Shown piece by piece: positions 26,195-36,206 of a stretch of DNA of 64,000 nucleotides. The notes beneath the pieces were generated by a model that worked only from the letters and a program-made list of their open reading frames with translations, made no database searches and was not told where the DNA came from. The DNA comes from Carboxylicivirga sp. M1479 (GTDB lineage: Bacteria; Bacteroidota; Bacteroidia; Bacteroidales; Marinilabiliaceae), in NCBI RefSeq assembly GCF_007097485.1, contig NZ_VKDE01000016.1, positions 1 through 64,000 on the forward strand. The letters run 5' to 3'. Every line of letters starts with the position of its first letter. The stretch's first letter is position 1. Made by a program: the position numbers and the translations under genes.

Positions 26195-26882
26195 TCAGCA
26201 AGTGGATAGTATGGCAAGCAACAACACCTGCGGTTTCGGTTCTTAAACGACTTGTTCCTAATGAAACAGGGTGATAACCCAACTGTATAGCATCATAAAC
26301 TTCTTTTTCAGAGAAATCGCCTTCTGGCCCTATGCATAAGGTGCAATCTTGTCCTGCTTGGTAAGCTATTTTGAGTGGCTTTTTATCTGTATCATAGCAA
26401 TGTGCAATAAAATTATCGTCACATTTATTTTGTTTAAGAAATCGGTCAAATGGGGTTAGTTCATTAATAATTGGCATGTAGGCTTTTAACGATTGCTTCA
26501 TGGCTGCTACTACCACGCGTTCAATGCGGTCTGTTCTAATTTTTTTTCTCTCTGAATGATGGCTTAATAAGGGAGTTAATTCAGTAATACCTAATTCCAT
26601 TGCCTTTTCAATCAACCATTCAAAACGGTCAATGCTTTTGGTAGGGACAACAGCTAGGTGTAATTTAAAATCAGGCGCTTTAAAGTGTTTTTTTTCTACA
26701 AGTTTTAATTCGCAACGTTTATGGTGAGCGTTGATAATTGTGCAGGTGTAATAATAGCCTTTACCATCGCTAACGGTTATTGTATCTCCGGTTTTATGTC
26801 GTAATACGTTCACGCAATGTTTACTCTCATTCTCACTTAAGATACCATTCCCGTTAAAGCCAGGATCGAAAAATAACTCCAT
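26187..26882 (-). CDS. rsmE: 16S rRNA (uracil1498-N3)-methyltransferase
   Basis: 231 residues from ATG 26882 (the frame continues to a TTG at 26888). N-terminal PUA-like part with FDPGFNG, then the SPOUT knot: CIGPEGDFSEKEV and SLGTSRLRTETA, the SAM-binding signatures of RsmE. Modifies U1498 of 16S rRNA. It overlaps the downstream mtfA-like gene. Confidence 0.94.
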   Translation of the reverse strand: MELFFDPGFNGNGILSENESKHCVNVLRHKTGDTITVSDGKGYYYTCTIINAHHKRCELKLVEKKHFKAPDFKLHLAVVPTKSIDRFEWLIEKAMELGITELTPLLSHHSERKKIRTDRIERVVVAAMKQSLKAYMPIINELTPFDRFLKQNKCDDNFIAHCYDTDKKPLKIAYQAGQDCTLCIGPEGDFSEKEVYDAIQLGYHPVSLGTSRLRTETAGVVACHTIHLLNE

Positions 26883-26921
26883 ATTCAATATTTTGCCACA
26901 AAGATAATAAAGGTCGCCTTT

Positions 26922-29189
26922 TTAAGATGATGCCACAGGTGTTAATGTGTTTGAGTTGGTTTTAATGGGCACCTGTACTGTAAATGTAGAGCCACTTTTA
27001 GGTTTCGAAAGTAAGGTAATGTGACCATTCATAAGGCCAACAAGACTTTTGGTGATGGATAATCCCAAGCCTGTTCCACCATGTTTCTTAATTGTCGATT
27101 CATCAACTTGTCGAAAGCGATCGAATATTAATTCGCGATCTTTTGGCGATATACCAGGCCCCGTATCTTTAACGCAAAGCTCCAGTTTTTCATCTGGTGT
27201 AACTTGGTAGCTTACTTCAACAAATCCCTTATCAGTAAACTTAATAGCATTCGATAATAAGTTGATCAATATTTGATAAATACGTAGGGGATCGGAGTAT
27301 ATTATTTGATTTTTGTTTGTTGAGTCGGTAAACTTTAAGTCTATGTTTTTACCAAGGCTATTGCATAGACTATTGGCAACCTGATGAATTTCATCAAATA
27401 GCTCATTTAATATTATCTTTTCTTCCGATATCTTTAGTTCGCCTGATTCAATTTTACTAATATCAATAATGTCATTAATAAGTGAGAGTAGGTTTTCTCC
27501 ACTACGCTTAATCATGTTTAAGTAATCTTCCTGTTCTGTATTCTTTAGGTTGCCAAAAATTAATAAGTCGGTAAAACCCAAAATAGCATTCATTGGGGTG
27601 CGAATCTCATGCGACATATTTGCTAAAAAAGAAGACTTTAAACGATCGCTTTCTTCAGCTTTTTCCTTTGCTTTTTGAAGCTCGTTTTCAAAAGCCTTTT
27701 GGTTATGTATATCAAGTATAATACCTGTTATGCGAGTAGGTTCTTGGTTAAAACGTTCTGTAATTTTACCATGAATAGAAAACCAAACTGGTGTTTTGTC
27801 CTTTTTTAGTAAACGGGCTTCACATTGGAAAGCATTAGTTTTACCGGTCATATGCAGATTGTAGGCTTCTTTAACTTGCTCAATATCCTGAGGTAGAATG
27901 TATTTCTGCCAATTGTTAAGTTTTAAATTAAGTTCATTACTACTATTATAAGATAAAAGGTTGGCAAATTGCTTGTTAACGTATATGTTATTTTGGTCTA
28001 AATTAACATCCCACAATCCCTCGTTGGCTCCGTTAATCGCTAATTCAAGCCGTTTTTCGCTATTTATAAAATTAATTTCAACACTTTTTCTCTTAATAAT
28101 ATCACTTACTAGAAGCAAAATGATAAATATGAAAACGATTAAGATGATTAAAATGATAATTAACTCTTTCTTATGCCTTTCAATAAAACTGCCTTGTTTG
28201 TTGATGAATAAAAAATTCCCGCTAATATTTTCTGCAGTTAATAAATTGGCGTTTAGCAATTCAAAATCGATAATAGTATGTTGGGGAGGATGATTATGAA
28301 AGTTGTTATCTTCTTTAGATATTAACTTCTGTATTAGTTGGGCAGACATGAGACCTTGGTCACTAGCTTTTAGAATTTTACCACCAGTCAATAGCTTCGG
28401 CATTAGAAAATCCCAGTTACTATAAATCGGAATTTTAATGCCATCAAAAAAATATCGACTCTCAGCAATCATTTCATTGGGTATGCCATTGTAATTGGTA
28501 TACAGACTCATTAAATAGATTGCTTTGTTTTTAGTATCTATTTTATTGAGGGCTGCTTTAAGTTTTTCGGGTTGTGTATTGTTAATTATCTGGTACGAAT
28601 ATGGGCGTTGCTTTCGATCGAAAGCAGTAATAAACTGGTTTAAAAAAATATTACCTGATAGTGTTTCATCAGAAACAACAACCACTTCTTCCAACATTGG
28701 TTGCAATTCGTATATAAGTTCCAGTGTGCCATCAATATCAATTTGTTCATACACAATGGCGTGTTTTTTAACATCAAGCAGATGTAGTTGTTCATCGATA
28801 TTGTTTACCCCGCAAAAAACGGCTGGAATATCTCCCCATATTTCGCTACCGTGTTCTAAAAAAAAGTCAAAGGCCCTGTTGTCTGAGCATATAATACCAT
28901 CAATTGGGTGATGCTTGTATTTTAAAACGTATTGCTTTTTAAGATTGTCAAAATAAGCGTCAGAATGAAACCGTTTACTATCCATGAATTCGCTGAAAAT
29001 GCGCGTAGTTTCTTCATCCTCAAAATGTTGAACAATGGTATTGTTGATATCTGATGTCCATTTAAAACCATGGTGGTATGAGTTTAGAATAAGAATATCT
29101 TTTAACTCATGGGCTTTTGCAGTACAGCTAAATAAATGCAAGGCAATAACCGAGCTGATGTATAAAAGTAAGGTGTATTTTGAATTCAT
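26922..29189 (-). CDS. Sensor histidine kinase with periplasmic ABC-substrate-binding-like domain and PAS
   Basis: 755 residues from ATG 29189, chosen because a signal-peptide-like start follows (MNSKYTLLLYISSVIALH). A periplasmic part (about 25-335) resembles the ABC-sub-bind fold (ILILNSYHHGFKWTSD, GIICSDNRAF). One membrane segment (about 342-365), a PAS domain (about 377-497), then HisKA with FLANMSHEIRTPMNAILGF (phospho-acceptor His527) and HATPase with KDTGPGIS and HGGTGLGLSI. No receiver domain or cognate regulator is adjacent. Confidence 0.92.
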   Translation of the reverse strand: MNSKYTLLLYISSVIALHLFSCTAKAHELKDILILNSYHHGFKWTSDINNTIVQHFEDEETTRIFSEFMDSKRFHSDAYFDNLKKQYVLKYKHHPIDGIICSDNRAFDFFLEHGSEIWGDIPAVFCGVNNIDEQLHLLDVKKHAIVYEQIDIDGTLELIYELQPMLEEVVVVSDETLSGNIFLNQFITAFDRKQRPYSYQIINNTQPEKLKAALNKIDTKNKAIYLMSLYTNYNGIPNEMIAESRYFFDGIKIPIYSNWDFLMPKLLTGGKILKASDQGLMSAQLIQKLISKEDNNFHNHPPQHTIIDFELLNANLLTAENISGNFLFINKQGSFIERHKKELIIILIILIVFIFIILLLVSDIIKRKSVEINFINSEKRLELAINGANEGLWDVNLDQNNIYVNKQFANLLSYNSSNELNLKLNNWQKYILPQDIEQVKEAYNLHMTGKTNAFQCEARLLKKDKTPVWFSIHGKITERFNQEPTRITGIILDIHNQKAFENELQKAKEKAEESDRLKSSFLANMSHEIRTPMNAILGFTDLLIFGNLKNTEQEDYLNMIKRSGENLLSLINDIIDISKIESGELKISEEKIILNELFDEIHQVANSLCNSLGKNIDLKFTDSTNKNQIIYSDPLRIYQILINLLSNAIKFTDKGFVEVSYQVTPDEKLELCVKDTGPGISPKDRELIFDRFRQVDESTIKKHGGTGLGLSITKSLVGLMNGHITLLSKPKSGSTFTVQVPIKTNSNTLTPVASS

Positions 29190-29270
29190 GGATTTGGCAA
29201 CTATTGTATCATAAAGATAAAGAAACAATTTTAATACACTAATCCTTTGTTCATCTTCACACTAATAGTG

Positions 29271-29543
29271 TAATAACCCGGGTTCGATTAAAATTAAACA
29301 GCACAGATTTTATTAAATGACTGATATACAATATAAATTTTTGAAGCATAGCGAGCTATGGTGATGAAATTTAGAGAAGTAGATCAGTTATTGAATAAAA
29401 AGCCTGACTTTCCACTTGTAAACAACTGTTTTCTTCGTCATATTTACTTACCATAGCCCGCCATGCCTTCGAAAAGATTCCTTGAAACCAAATATTTACA
29501 AGCGGTCTGAGCTATTAATTTTATGTCGAACTCGGGTTAATAG
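29271..29543. mobile_element. MITE-like fold-back element without coding capacity
   Basis: Imperfect terminal inverted repeats: the left arm TAATAACCCGGGTTCGA (29271 on) pairs with the right arm TCGAACTCGGGTTAATAG ending at 29543. A second inner pair, around GAAGCATAGCGAGCTATGG and CCATAGCCCGCCATGCCTTC, makes almost the whole element a long palindrome. TAATAGT occurs at 29263-29269 and 29538-29544, a possible but overlapping target duplication. No transposase reading frame is present. Confidence 0.6.
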
Positions 29544-29621
29544 TAACAAGGGATAATCGTTTAGAAATTCTTAAATATATTATAACTTAGTTGACTATAA
29601 CCAAATTTAAATAGCATAACT

Positions 29622-30308
29622 ATGAAAATTGTATTATTGAGTTTTGCTTTCATCCTGTTGGCAAGCATAACGCGAGCCCAGGAGTGTAAAGCATTTATCC
29701 CTTATGAGAAAGGTACTACAACAGAATTAACAAACTATGACAAGAAAGGGAAAGAGCTTGGTACTGTGCGGCAAGAGCTAATTGATGTTGTGCACAACGG
29801 CAATACTTCCTCGTATACAATGCATCAGGTTATTGAAGATGCAAAAGGTAAAAACGAGCCAATGGAAGCTAATTTGACATTTAAGTGTGTTGATGGGGTT
29901 TTTTATATGGATATGAGTGGCTATTTGGATCAGCAACAAATGAATGCCTATGAAGGCATGGAAGTTAAGGTGTCGATGAAAGAAATTGATATACCTGCAA
30001 GCTACCAAGTGGGGCAAAATTTAAAAGATGGATATGTTAAGGCGGATATTACAGGGTCGCCAATTCCTATGTCTTTTACTGTTAACGTGGTTAATCGTTT
30101 GGTTGAAGCTGAGGAAGAGCTTACAACACCTGCTGGTACTTTTAAATGTGTTAAAATCTCTCAGGAGGTTAATACAAAATCCATTATTAATATGACAATT
30201 AATACGGTTGAGTGGTATGCCGAAGGTGTTGGTGCTGTGCGTACCGAAACGTATAAGAAAGGCAAGCTGATGGGATATAGTGAGTTAACTAAGTTTACAA
30301 AGCCCTAA
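29622..30308 (+). CDS. Exported TapB/DUF3108-like protein
   Basis: 228 residues with a signal peptide (MKIVLLSFAFILLASITRA, cleavage before QEC). The mature part is strand-rich; GTFKCVKISQEV, EWYAEGVGAVRTETY and the closing KGKLMGYSEL match the TapB-like family of Bacteroidota. Function unknown; periplasmic or cell-surface location expected. Confidence 0.75.
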   Translation: MKIVLLSFAFILLASITRAQECKAFIPYEKGTTTELTNYDKKGKELGTVRQELIDVVHNGNTSSYTMHQVIEDAKGKNEPMEANLTFKCVDGVFYMDMSGYLDQQQMNAYEGMEVKVSMKEIDIPASYQVGQNLKDGYVKADITGSPIPMSFTVNVVNRLVEAEEELTTPAGTFKCVKISQEVNTKSIINMTINTVEWYAEGVGAVRTETYKKGKLMGYSELTKFTKP

Positions 30309-30335
30309 TTAGCCCTATGAACTGATTATTGATCG

Positions 30336-30366
30336 GATGTGTTGAAAGATGCATCCAATTTTTTTA
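30336..30366 (+). terminator. Weak terminator after the TapB-like gene
   Basis: A six-base-pair stem GGATGT/GCATCC followed by AATTTTTTT. Confidence 0.5.
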
Positions 30367-30388
30367 TTTAAACTATCAGCTTTTTGAA

Positions 30389-30396
30389 TACTTTTG
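30389..30396 (+). promoter_or_regulatory. -7 box for prmA
   Basis: TACTTTTG matches TAnnTTTG exactly and ends 13 bases before the prmA start codon, implying a very short leader. Confidence 0.5.
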
Positions 30397-30408
30397 TAAA
30401 AAAAATAC

Positions 30409-31248
30409 ATGGAATACACAAAGGTAGAAGTTCAGGTAATGCCTCCTAATCAGGTTGTTAATGAATTGGTGATTGCTCAAATGGGCGAACTTGGTTTCGA
30501 TAGTTTTGAAGATGTAGAGACGGGTTTTAATGCCTATATTCCTAGTAAAGAATTTATTGCCGTTAATTTAGATGATATAGTTTGTCCTATAGAGGGTATT
30601 GAGCTAAGCTACAAAACGCAAATTATACCCGACGAAAATTGGAATCAGGTATGGGAAGATAATTTCTTTCAGCCAATTACTATAGGAAATGCTTGTGTAA
30701 TACATAGTTCAAACCATCAGGTAGATAAAAAGTATCAATACGACATAGTTATTAACCCGCGTATGGCTTTTGGATCTGGTCATCACGAAACAACAGGTTT
30801 AATTGTTCAGCATATTCTTGATAACGAAATGCGTGATAAGAAAGTGTTGGATATGGGCTGTGGTACAGCTATTCTTGGTATGCTATGCGCCATGAAAGAA
30901 GCTAAGCATGTTACAGGTGTTGATATTGACGAATGGGCCTATAACAATGCTTTGGAAAATATTAAGCTTAATAATGTATCAACCATGGATGTGTTACTGG
31001 GCGGTGCTGAATTATTAAGTGCGATGAGTTTTGATTTGGTATTAGCCAATATTAACCGTAATATTTTGCTGAACGATATGGTCAAATATGTGCATGTTCT
31101 CAGGAAAGGCGGCACAATTGTATTTAGTGGATTTTATACCGAAGACATTTCAATTATTGATCAGGAAGCAAAGAAGCAAGGTTTAACGTTTTTATCTCAA
31201 AAAACAGATAACAATTGGGCGGCTGTTGCGTATATAAAGGCCGAGTAA
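30409..31248 (+). CDS. prmA: Ribosomal protein L11 methyltransferase
   Basis: 279 residues of the PrmA family: NPRMAFGSGHHETTGL ahead of the SAM-binding KVLDMGCGTAILGMLCA, then GVDIDEWAYNNALENI and the NPPY-equivalent LVLANINRNIL. Trimethylates L11 of the large ribosomal subunit. The large exported protein gene follows after 41 bases. Confidence 0.95.
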   Translation: MEYTKVEVQVMPPNQVVNELVIAQMGELGFDSFEDVETGFNAYIPSKEFIAVNLDDIVCPIEGIELSYKTQIIPDENWNQVWEDNFFQPITIGNACVIHSSNHQVDKKYQYDIVINPRMAFGSGHHETTGLIVQHILDNEMRDKKVLDMGCGTAILGMLCAMKEAKHVTGVDIDEWAYNNALENIKLNNVSTMDVLLGGAELLSAMSFDLVLANINRNILLNDMVKYVHVLRKGGTIVFSGFYTEDISIIDQEAKKQGLTFLSQKTDNNWAAVAYIKAE

Positions 31249-31289
31249 GATAAATAAAAGACTCAACGCAATAGATTAACCTGAATTAT

Positions 31290-34200
31290 ATGCTAAAAAG
31301 ATTACCGGCTTTTTTATTACTAATATGCTGTATTGGTATTGAATGTATTAATGCACAAAGCAAGTTTAGTGGCCAGCCTGAGTTATTTGTTAATGAAATG
31401 GAGGAGGTGTTTAAGGGTGGCACCGATAAGAAGGCAGCTAAAGAGTTTATTACTCAGTTGGAGGAGTTTTGGCTCTTGCAAAATGATGAATTAAAGGATG
31501 TAATGATGGAGACGTGTATTCAAATGGCACGTAAAAAAGCACGCCCATATCCCGATTATCACACCTATATTACTACCATTCAGTCTTTCGTAAATAGTGA
31601 GCATCCGCAAGCCAGTTTTAAGAATTGGCACAATGCTGTCAGCGATTTGTTGGTAAAGCCACGTTATGCCTTACGACACCTTAAGTCTTTTTTAGTCATT
31701 AGTAAAAATATGGTCGATAGTAAGGCCATATATACTACGCCTGCTCATAGTTGGTTTGCACACAATAGTAATTTAAGTTACGAATACACAGATAAGGTTT
31801 TGAGTGTTAATGTTGGCCAAGGTGATTTAGTTTGTGTATCAAAAAACGACAGTATCGTTGTTTATAATACTTCAGGAGTCTTGTATCCATTAGAAAAAAA
31901 GTGGGAGGGTACAAAAGGAAAAGTAACCTGGGAACGATCTGGTTTTGAGAGTTCAATGGTGTATGCTACATTTGGTAAGTATCAATTGCAAATGGATAAG
32001 TCAAGTTTTGAGCTTGATAGTGTTGATTTTTATAATCGTCATTATTTCGACTACCCTTTAAAAGGAACTTTAAGTCATAAGGTAATGCAAATAACATCAG
32101 CTGGCTCAACCATTTATCCCAAATTTGTTACGAGTGAGCAGCGCTTTAAAATTGATAAAATTCACCCTAATATTGATTATGAGGGTGGTTTTGCTCAAAA
32201 TGGTGCCAAATTTTTGGGAGCTGGAACTCATGAAAACCCAGCCACAATCACAATTTCTCGTAACGACACCACTTTTATTACTGCCAAATCCTTATATTTT
32301 GCCTTGCGTAAAGATCAAATTCTTAGTAACGATACCGAGGTTTCCATTGTGATGAATAGAGGGTTTATTTATCACCCAGGCCTTATTTTTAAGTACATGG
32401 CTGACTTGGAGGAAATTCATTTAATACGTAATGGCGAGGGCTTAGCTCTAAGTCCGTACTTTAATACGTTTCATAACATTAGCATGGATGTGGAATTAAT
32501 CAGGTGGAAATTGGGAGATCAATTTATTGATTTACGCATGCTAACAGGTGCGGCGCAAAATCAGGCCTTTTTTGAGTCATTAAGTTATTTTCGCGAAGAG
32601 TTTTATAACCGCTTGCAAGGGATGGATGCTATTCATCCGCTTCAAGGTTTAAGAAACTGCAGTAAATATTACGAAGGGCTACCTTTTACGGCTGTCGAAT
32701 ATGCCAAATACATGGGTTTTCCTTTAAGTCCTGTTCGTCAGCAGATTATTCAGTTGTCGTTTTATGGCTTTATAGGGTATAATGTTAATACCGACGAGAT
32801 AACCATCCGACAGCGCTTAAGAGATTATCTTGATTTTAGACTTGGAAAAAAGGACTTTGATGTAATTCGCTTTACTTCATTAACAGAAAGTGAAACAGCC
32901 AACGCCCGTATCGACCTCCTGAATTTTGATTTGGATTTAAATGGCGTGGAAACCATATCTATATGTGATCATCAGAATGTCGTTTTCTTCCCTCGAAATA
33001 AAAAAATCATCCTGAAAGAGAACCGTAATTTTGTATTTAATGGAACCATTAATGCTGGTATGTTAACACTCTCTGGTGATGGTTTTAAGTTTTTGTACGA
33101 TGATTTCAGAATTGATATGAGTAACATCGACTCACTTAAGATGAAGGTACAATCAGGTGAAAATGATTATTTTGGAATGCCTGTTCTTACCGATGTGGGA
33201 AATACTATTTCACAATTATCGGGCTACTTACAAATTGATGAACCAGATAATAAATCTGGTGCGAGAAGCAATCCGCAATATCCGGTAATTAATAGTAAAA
33301 TTGCTTCGTATGTGTATTTTGACAATAAAGCCATTCAAGGAGGAGCCTACCATAAGGATGAATTCTTTTTTACGCTTGACCCATTTGAAATGGACAGTAT
33401 AAACACCCTGAAGCGAAATAACTTTGACTTTAGTGGAGAGTTTGAGTCCAATATTTTCCCAACATTCCGTCAGAACCTGACCATACGACCTGATTTTTCC
33501 TTAGGTTTTAAACGTCAAACGCCCGAAAATGGATATCCGGTATACGGCGGAAAAGCCAACTTTACTAATACTATTGATATGAGTAATGCTGGCTTAAAAG
33601 GTAACGGAAAGCTTGAATATCAAACTAGTGTATCGCACTCAGAAGATTTTACTTTTTTACCAAATATGGTGAAAGGGCAGGTGCATGACTTTACGGTAGG
33701 CAAACAAGTTGATAGTCCGCAATATCCAGATGTAACATCGCAATATATTTATGTGGAGTACTTGCCTCAGCAAGAGCAATTTCATGCCACTAGCCAGGAA
33801 GAAAACTTTACAATGTACAATAAGGAAGCTCAATTACAAGGTAAGTTAAAAATAACACCTTATGGTATGACAGGAGGTGGTACTTTTTACATGAGTAGAG
33901 CAAATATCGTATCGAAAGACATTGATTTTGGCGACCACACAGTATTGGCCGATTCGTCAGATTTTAACTTGACTGGTGCTGAAGTTGAAGGGGTAAGCTT
34001 CTCTACAACCAACTTAATATCTAGTATTGATTTTGAAACGCGTCAAGGAACATTCCAGTCACGTAGTGGTGGTAGTAGGGTTGACTTTACCGAAAATAGG
34101 TACATTTCTTTCATTAGTGAGTTCTCATGGGATATGGATAAGAATGATATCTATATGGGAGCGAGAGGTTCAAAAGGTAACCGTTTTATATCTACCCATC

Positions 34201-35762
34201 GCCGACAAGATTCCTTATCGTTTTATGTGCCAATGGCAATGTATGATGTTGAAACGCAAACAATATTTGCTGAGGAAGTTAAAAACATAGAAGTGGGTGA
34301 TGCCAATTTACTACTAAACGATGGTTTCGTAACTATTCGTGAAGATGCCGCTTTAGATCCTTTGGATAGTGTTCGAATTGTATTGGATAAAGATTCATTG
34401 GTAAAGCATAGCTTATACGATGCCCGTGTAAATGTAACGGGTAAATACGCCTATAAAGGTTATGGTAAATATGATTACTATAATGGAGATGGTAAATTAC
34501 TAACCCTTAACATGCACAATATTGAGTATGGTAAAGATGAGATGACCATTGCCGAAAGTAAAATAGTACCAAAGGACATGTTTACTTTTGATTCTCATTT
34601 TGCTTATCAGGGTAAGGCCAAGCTTAGTGCCAAAGAGCAATTGTTATCCTTTGATGGTGGTGTTCAAATGCTACACCGTTGCTCAAGGGGGCCGCAAACA
34701 TATATTCATTTTGAGGCACCTATAGATCCATCCAATGTAAAAATACCGATAGGAGAAGAGTTGCAAAATCATAAGTATGAGAATATTTATAAAGATTTCT
34801 TTATCACTAAAGACAGCACGCATGTATACTCGTCTTTTGTAGAGGATAGAAACGATTATAGCGATATACCAATGATTAATGCCCATGGTTATCTGGTATA
34901 TAACGATGAAGAAAAGTCATTTGATATTGCTTCGGAAAGTAAGTTAGCTAATCCGGATTCAATAGGAAATCTAATGCGATTCTCAGAAGCGGCCTGTAAT
35001 ATTCAAGGACATGGAAATATTGATTTGGGTGTAGGACTCGATCAGGTAAAAACCAAGTTAAGTGGTTCCATCATTGATGACAGGGATAAGAAAAAAATAC
35101 TTTTATCAAGCATGATGGGTATCGATTTCTTCTTTGTAAATGAAGCGCAAGATGTGCTATACAGTTCTATTATTCAGTCATCAGCTAAAACATCAAAACT
35201 AAGTAAGGAAACATTTGAAACTCGATTGGCTGAATGGCTTGGTAGCAAAGCTAAAGCAACTAAAGCAGAAGCTGAGCGTGGTAAAACAGGAGAAGGACAA
35301 GGGATTCCTCTTGAATTACAGCAAATGTTTTTGTTTAGTAATATAGATTTTGAATGGGATACTAAAAAACGTGCATTTGTTGCAGAAGGAACGGCAGATT
35401 TAGCCTATATAAAGCAATTTGTGGTGAATAGAGAGGTGGAAGTTTTAGCTGAAATTACACGTAAACGCAGCGGGAATTCAATAGAGATGTATTTGGAGTT
35501 TGACGCTGATACCTGGGTGTATTTCGTATACAAGAATAGTATGATGCAAACCTTTTCATCCAATAAAAACTACAATAGTATTGTGCAGGAGCTTAAACCA
35601 GAAGAGCGCAAGCAAAAAGTTAGTTTAGGTGAGAAAGGATATACATTTATCATGTCTCCTGAAAGCAAAAAGAAGAAGTTTGTAGCCAAATTTAAAAAGG
35701 CAAAAGAGGCTAAGGAGGCAGAAAAAGCTGTTGATGCGGTTGCTTCAGAAGCTGCTCAATAG
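31290..35762 (+). CDS. Very large exported protein of unknown function
   Basis: 1490 residues with a signal peptide (MLKRLPAFLLLICCIGIECI). An N-terminal helical part (about 25-150) is followed by more than 1200 residues of short strands with repeated 'YFDNKAIQGGAYH'- and 'FEMDSINTLKR'-like turns, suggestive of a long beta-solenoid or OstA/LptA-like stack. The end (about 1460-1490) is Lys/Ala/Glu-rich. No catalytic motif, sorting signal or membrane segment is seen. I think it is a conserved but unnamed Bacteroidota family. Confidence 0.65.
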   Translation: MLKRLPAFLLLICCIGIECINAQSKFSGQPELFVNEMEEVFKGGTDKKAAKEFITQLEEFWLLQNDELKDVMMETCIQMARKKARPYPDYHTYITTIQSFVNSEHPQASFKNWHNAVSDLLVKPRYALRHLKSFLVISKNMVDSKAIYTTPAHSWFAHNSNLSYEYTDKVLSVNVGQGDLVCVSKNDSIVVYNTSGVLYPLEKKWEGTKGKVTWERSGFESSMVYATFGKYQLQMDKSSFELDSVDFYNRHYFDYPLKGTLSHKVMQITSAGSTIYPKFVTSEQRFKIDKIHPNIDYEGGFAQNGAKFLGAGTHENPATITISRNDTTFITAKSLYFALRKDQILSNDTEVSIVMNRGFIYHPGLIFKYMADLEEIHLIRNGEGLALSPYFNTFHNISMDVELIRWKLGDQFIDLRMLTGAAQNQAFFESLSYFREEFYNRLQGMDAIHPLQGLRNCSKYYEGLPFTAVEYAKYMGFPLSPVRQQIIQLSFYGFIGYNVNTDEITIRQRLRDYLDFRLGKKDFDVIRFTSLTESETANARIDLLNFDLDLNGVETISICDHQNVVFFPRNKKIILKENRNFVFNGTINAGMLTLSGDGFKFLYDDFRIDMSNIDSLKMKVQSGENDYFGMPVLTDVGNTISQLSGYLQIDEPDNKSGARSNPQYPVINSKIASYVYFDNKAIQGGAYHKDEFFFTLDPFEMDSINTLKRNNFDFSGEFESNIFPTFRQNLTIRPDFSLGFKRQTPENGYPVYGGKANFTNTIDMSNAGLKGNGKLEYQTSVSHSEDFTFLPNMVKGQVHDFTVGKQVDSPQYPDVTSQYIYVEYLPQQEQFHATSQEENFTMYNKEAQLQGKLKITPYGMTGGGTFYMSRANIVSKDIDFGDHTVLADSSDFNLTGAEVEGVSFSTTNLISSIDFETRQGTFQSRSGGSRVDFTENRYISFISEFSWDMDKNDIYMGARGSKGNRFISTHRRQDSLSFYVPMAMYDVETQTIFAEEVKNIEVGDANLLLNDGFVTIREDAALDPLDSVRIVLDKDSLVKHSLYDARVNVTGKYAYKGYGKYDYYNGDGKLLTLNMHNIEYGKDEMTIAESKIVPKDMFTFDSHFAYQGKAKLSAKEQLLSFDGGVQMLHRCSRGPQTYIHFEAPIDPSNVKIPIGEELQNHKYENIYKDFFITKDSTHVYSSFVEDRNDYSDIPMINAHGYLVYNDEEKSFDIASESKLANPDSIGNLMRFSEAACNIQGHGNIDLGVGLDQVKTKLSGSIIDDRDKKKILLSSMMGIDFFFVNEAQDVLYSSIIQSSAKTSKLSKETFETRLAEWLGSKAKATKAEAERGKTGEGQGIPLELQQMFLFSNIDFEWDTKKRAFVAEGTADLAYIKQFVVNREVEVLAEITRKRSGNSIEMYLEFDADTWVYFVYKNSMMQTFSSNKNYNSIVQELKPEERKQKVSLGEKGYTFIMSPESKKKKFVAKFKKAKEAKEAEKAVDAVASEAAQ

Positions 35763-35778
35763 GTTATATATTATAAAA

Positions 35779-35819
35779 AAAGCAGCGTATGATTGTTTGA
35801 TGACATCATACGCTGCTTT
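35779..35819 (+). terminator. Terminator after the large exported protein gene
   Basis: A perfect fifteen-base-pair stem, AAAGCAGCGTATGAT with its complement, around an eleven-base loop. It is nearly symmetrical and may act both ways. Confidence 0.85.
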
Positions 35820-35975
35820 GTTGTTTCATTTGGAATAATACCATTTCGATTATGAAATTAACACTCGGTATAATGCCGATCGATTAATGACAGTGTTATA
35901 CGCAAAGCAAGTTTAACGCTAAGGTCATTAACTAATCGGTATAACTGTTTCAAGTGGTAAATATTTTTTGCAAAG
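35820..35975. repeat. Inverted repeat ahead of the 21-bp array
   Basis: Within a gene-free stretch, the arm near 35869-35891 (with GCCGATCGATTAATGAC) pairs imperfectly with 35924-35945 (GTCATTAACTAATCGGTATA). The small palindrome CGGTATAATGCCG (35866-35878) lies at its left edge. The inner loop repeats GTTATACGC and GTTTAACGC directly. Confidence 0.5.
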
Positions 35976-36186
35976 TGCACTTGAAGGTTGGCAAAATGTA
36001 CTTGAAGGCTGGCGAAATGCACTTAAAAGACGACAAAGTGTAGCGCATAGGGAGATTTGTGTACAGCATAGGCAGCAATGTGCACTTGAAAGGGAACAGA
36101 GCCTACTTGAAAGACAGCAAGGCCTACCTGATAGTCAGAAATACGTACTTGTAAGGGATCAATTGTATACTTGCCACTTGAATTAA
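35976..36186. repeat. Degenerate tandem array, 21-bp unit, about ten copies
   Basis: Units start at 35976, 35997, 36018, 36039, 36060, 36081, 36102, 36123 and 36144, exactly 21 bases apart, then at 36166. The conserved half reads TGYACTTGAARG; the other half varies widely. Because 21 is a multiple of three, an ORF of heptad-like peptides stays open across it on the plus strand, but the codon pattern gives no reason to call a gene. Confidence 0.8.
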
Positions 36187-36206
36187 TAAAATATTCCAAA
36201 TCATAT

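Noticed and set aside
29271-29543. Insertion sequence
   Set aside because: Only 273 bases with no transposase frame; at most a non-autonomous relic.
35968-36186. Open frame of 72 codons across the 21-bp array
   Set aside because: The frame stays open because the repeat period is a multiple of three; the sequence varies without codon bias and a frame is open on the other strand as well.
35976-36186. CRISPR array
   Set aside because: Units are 21 bases, the conserved part is only about 12 bases and degenerate, there are no unique 30-base spacers and no cas gene is present.
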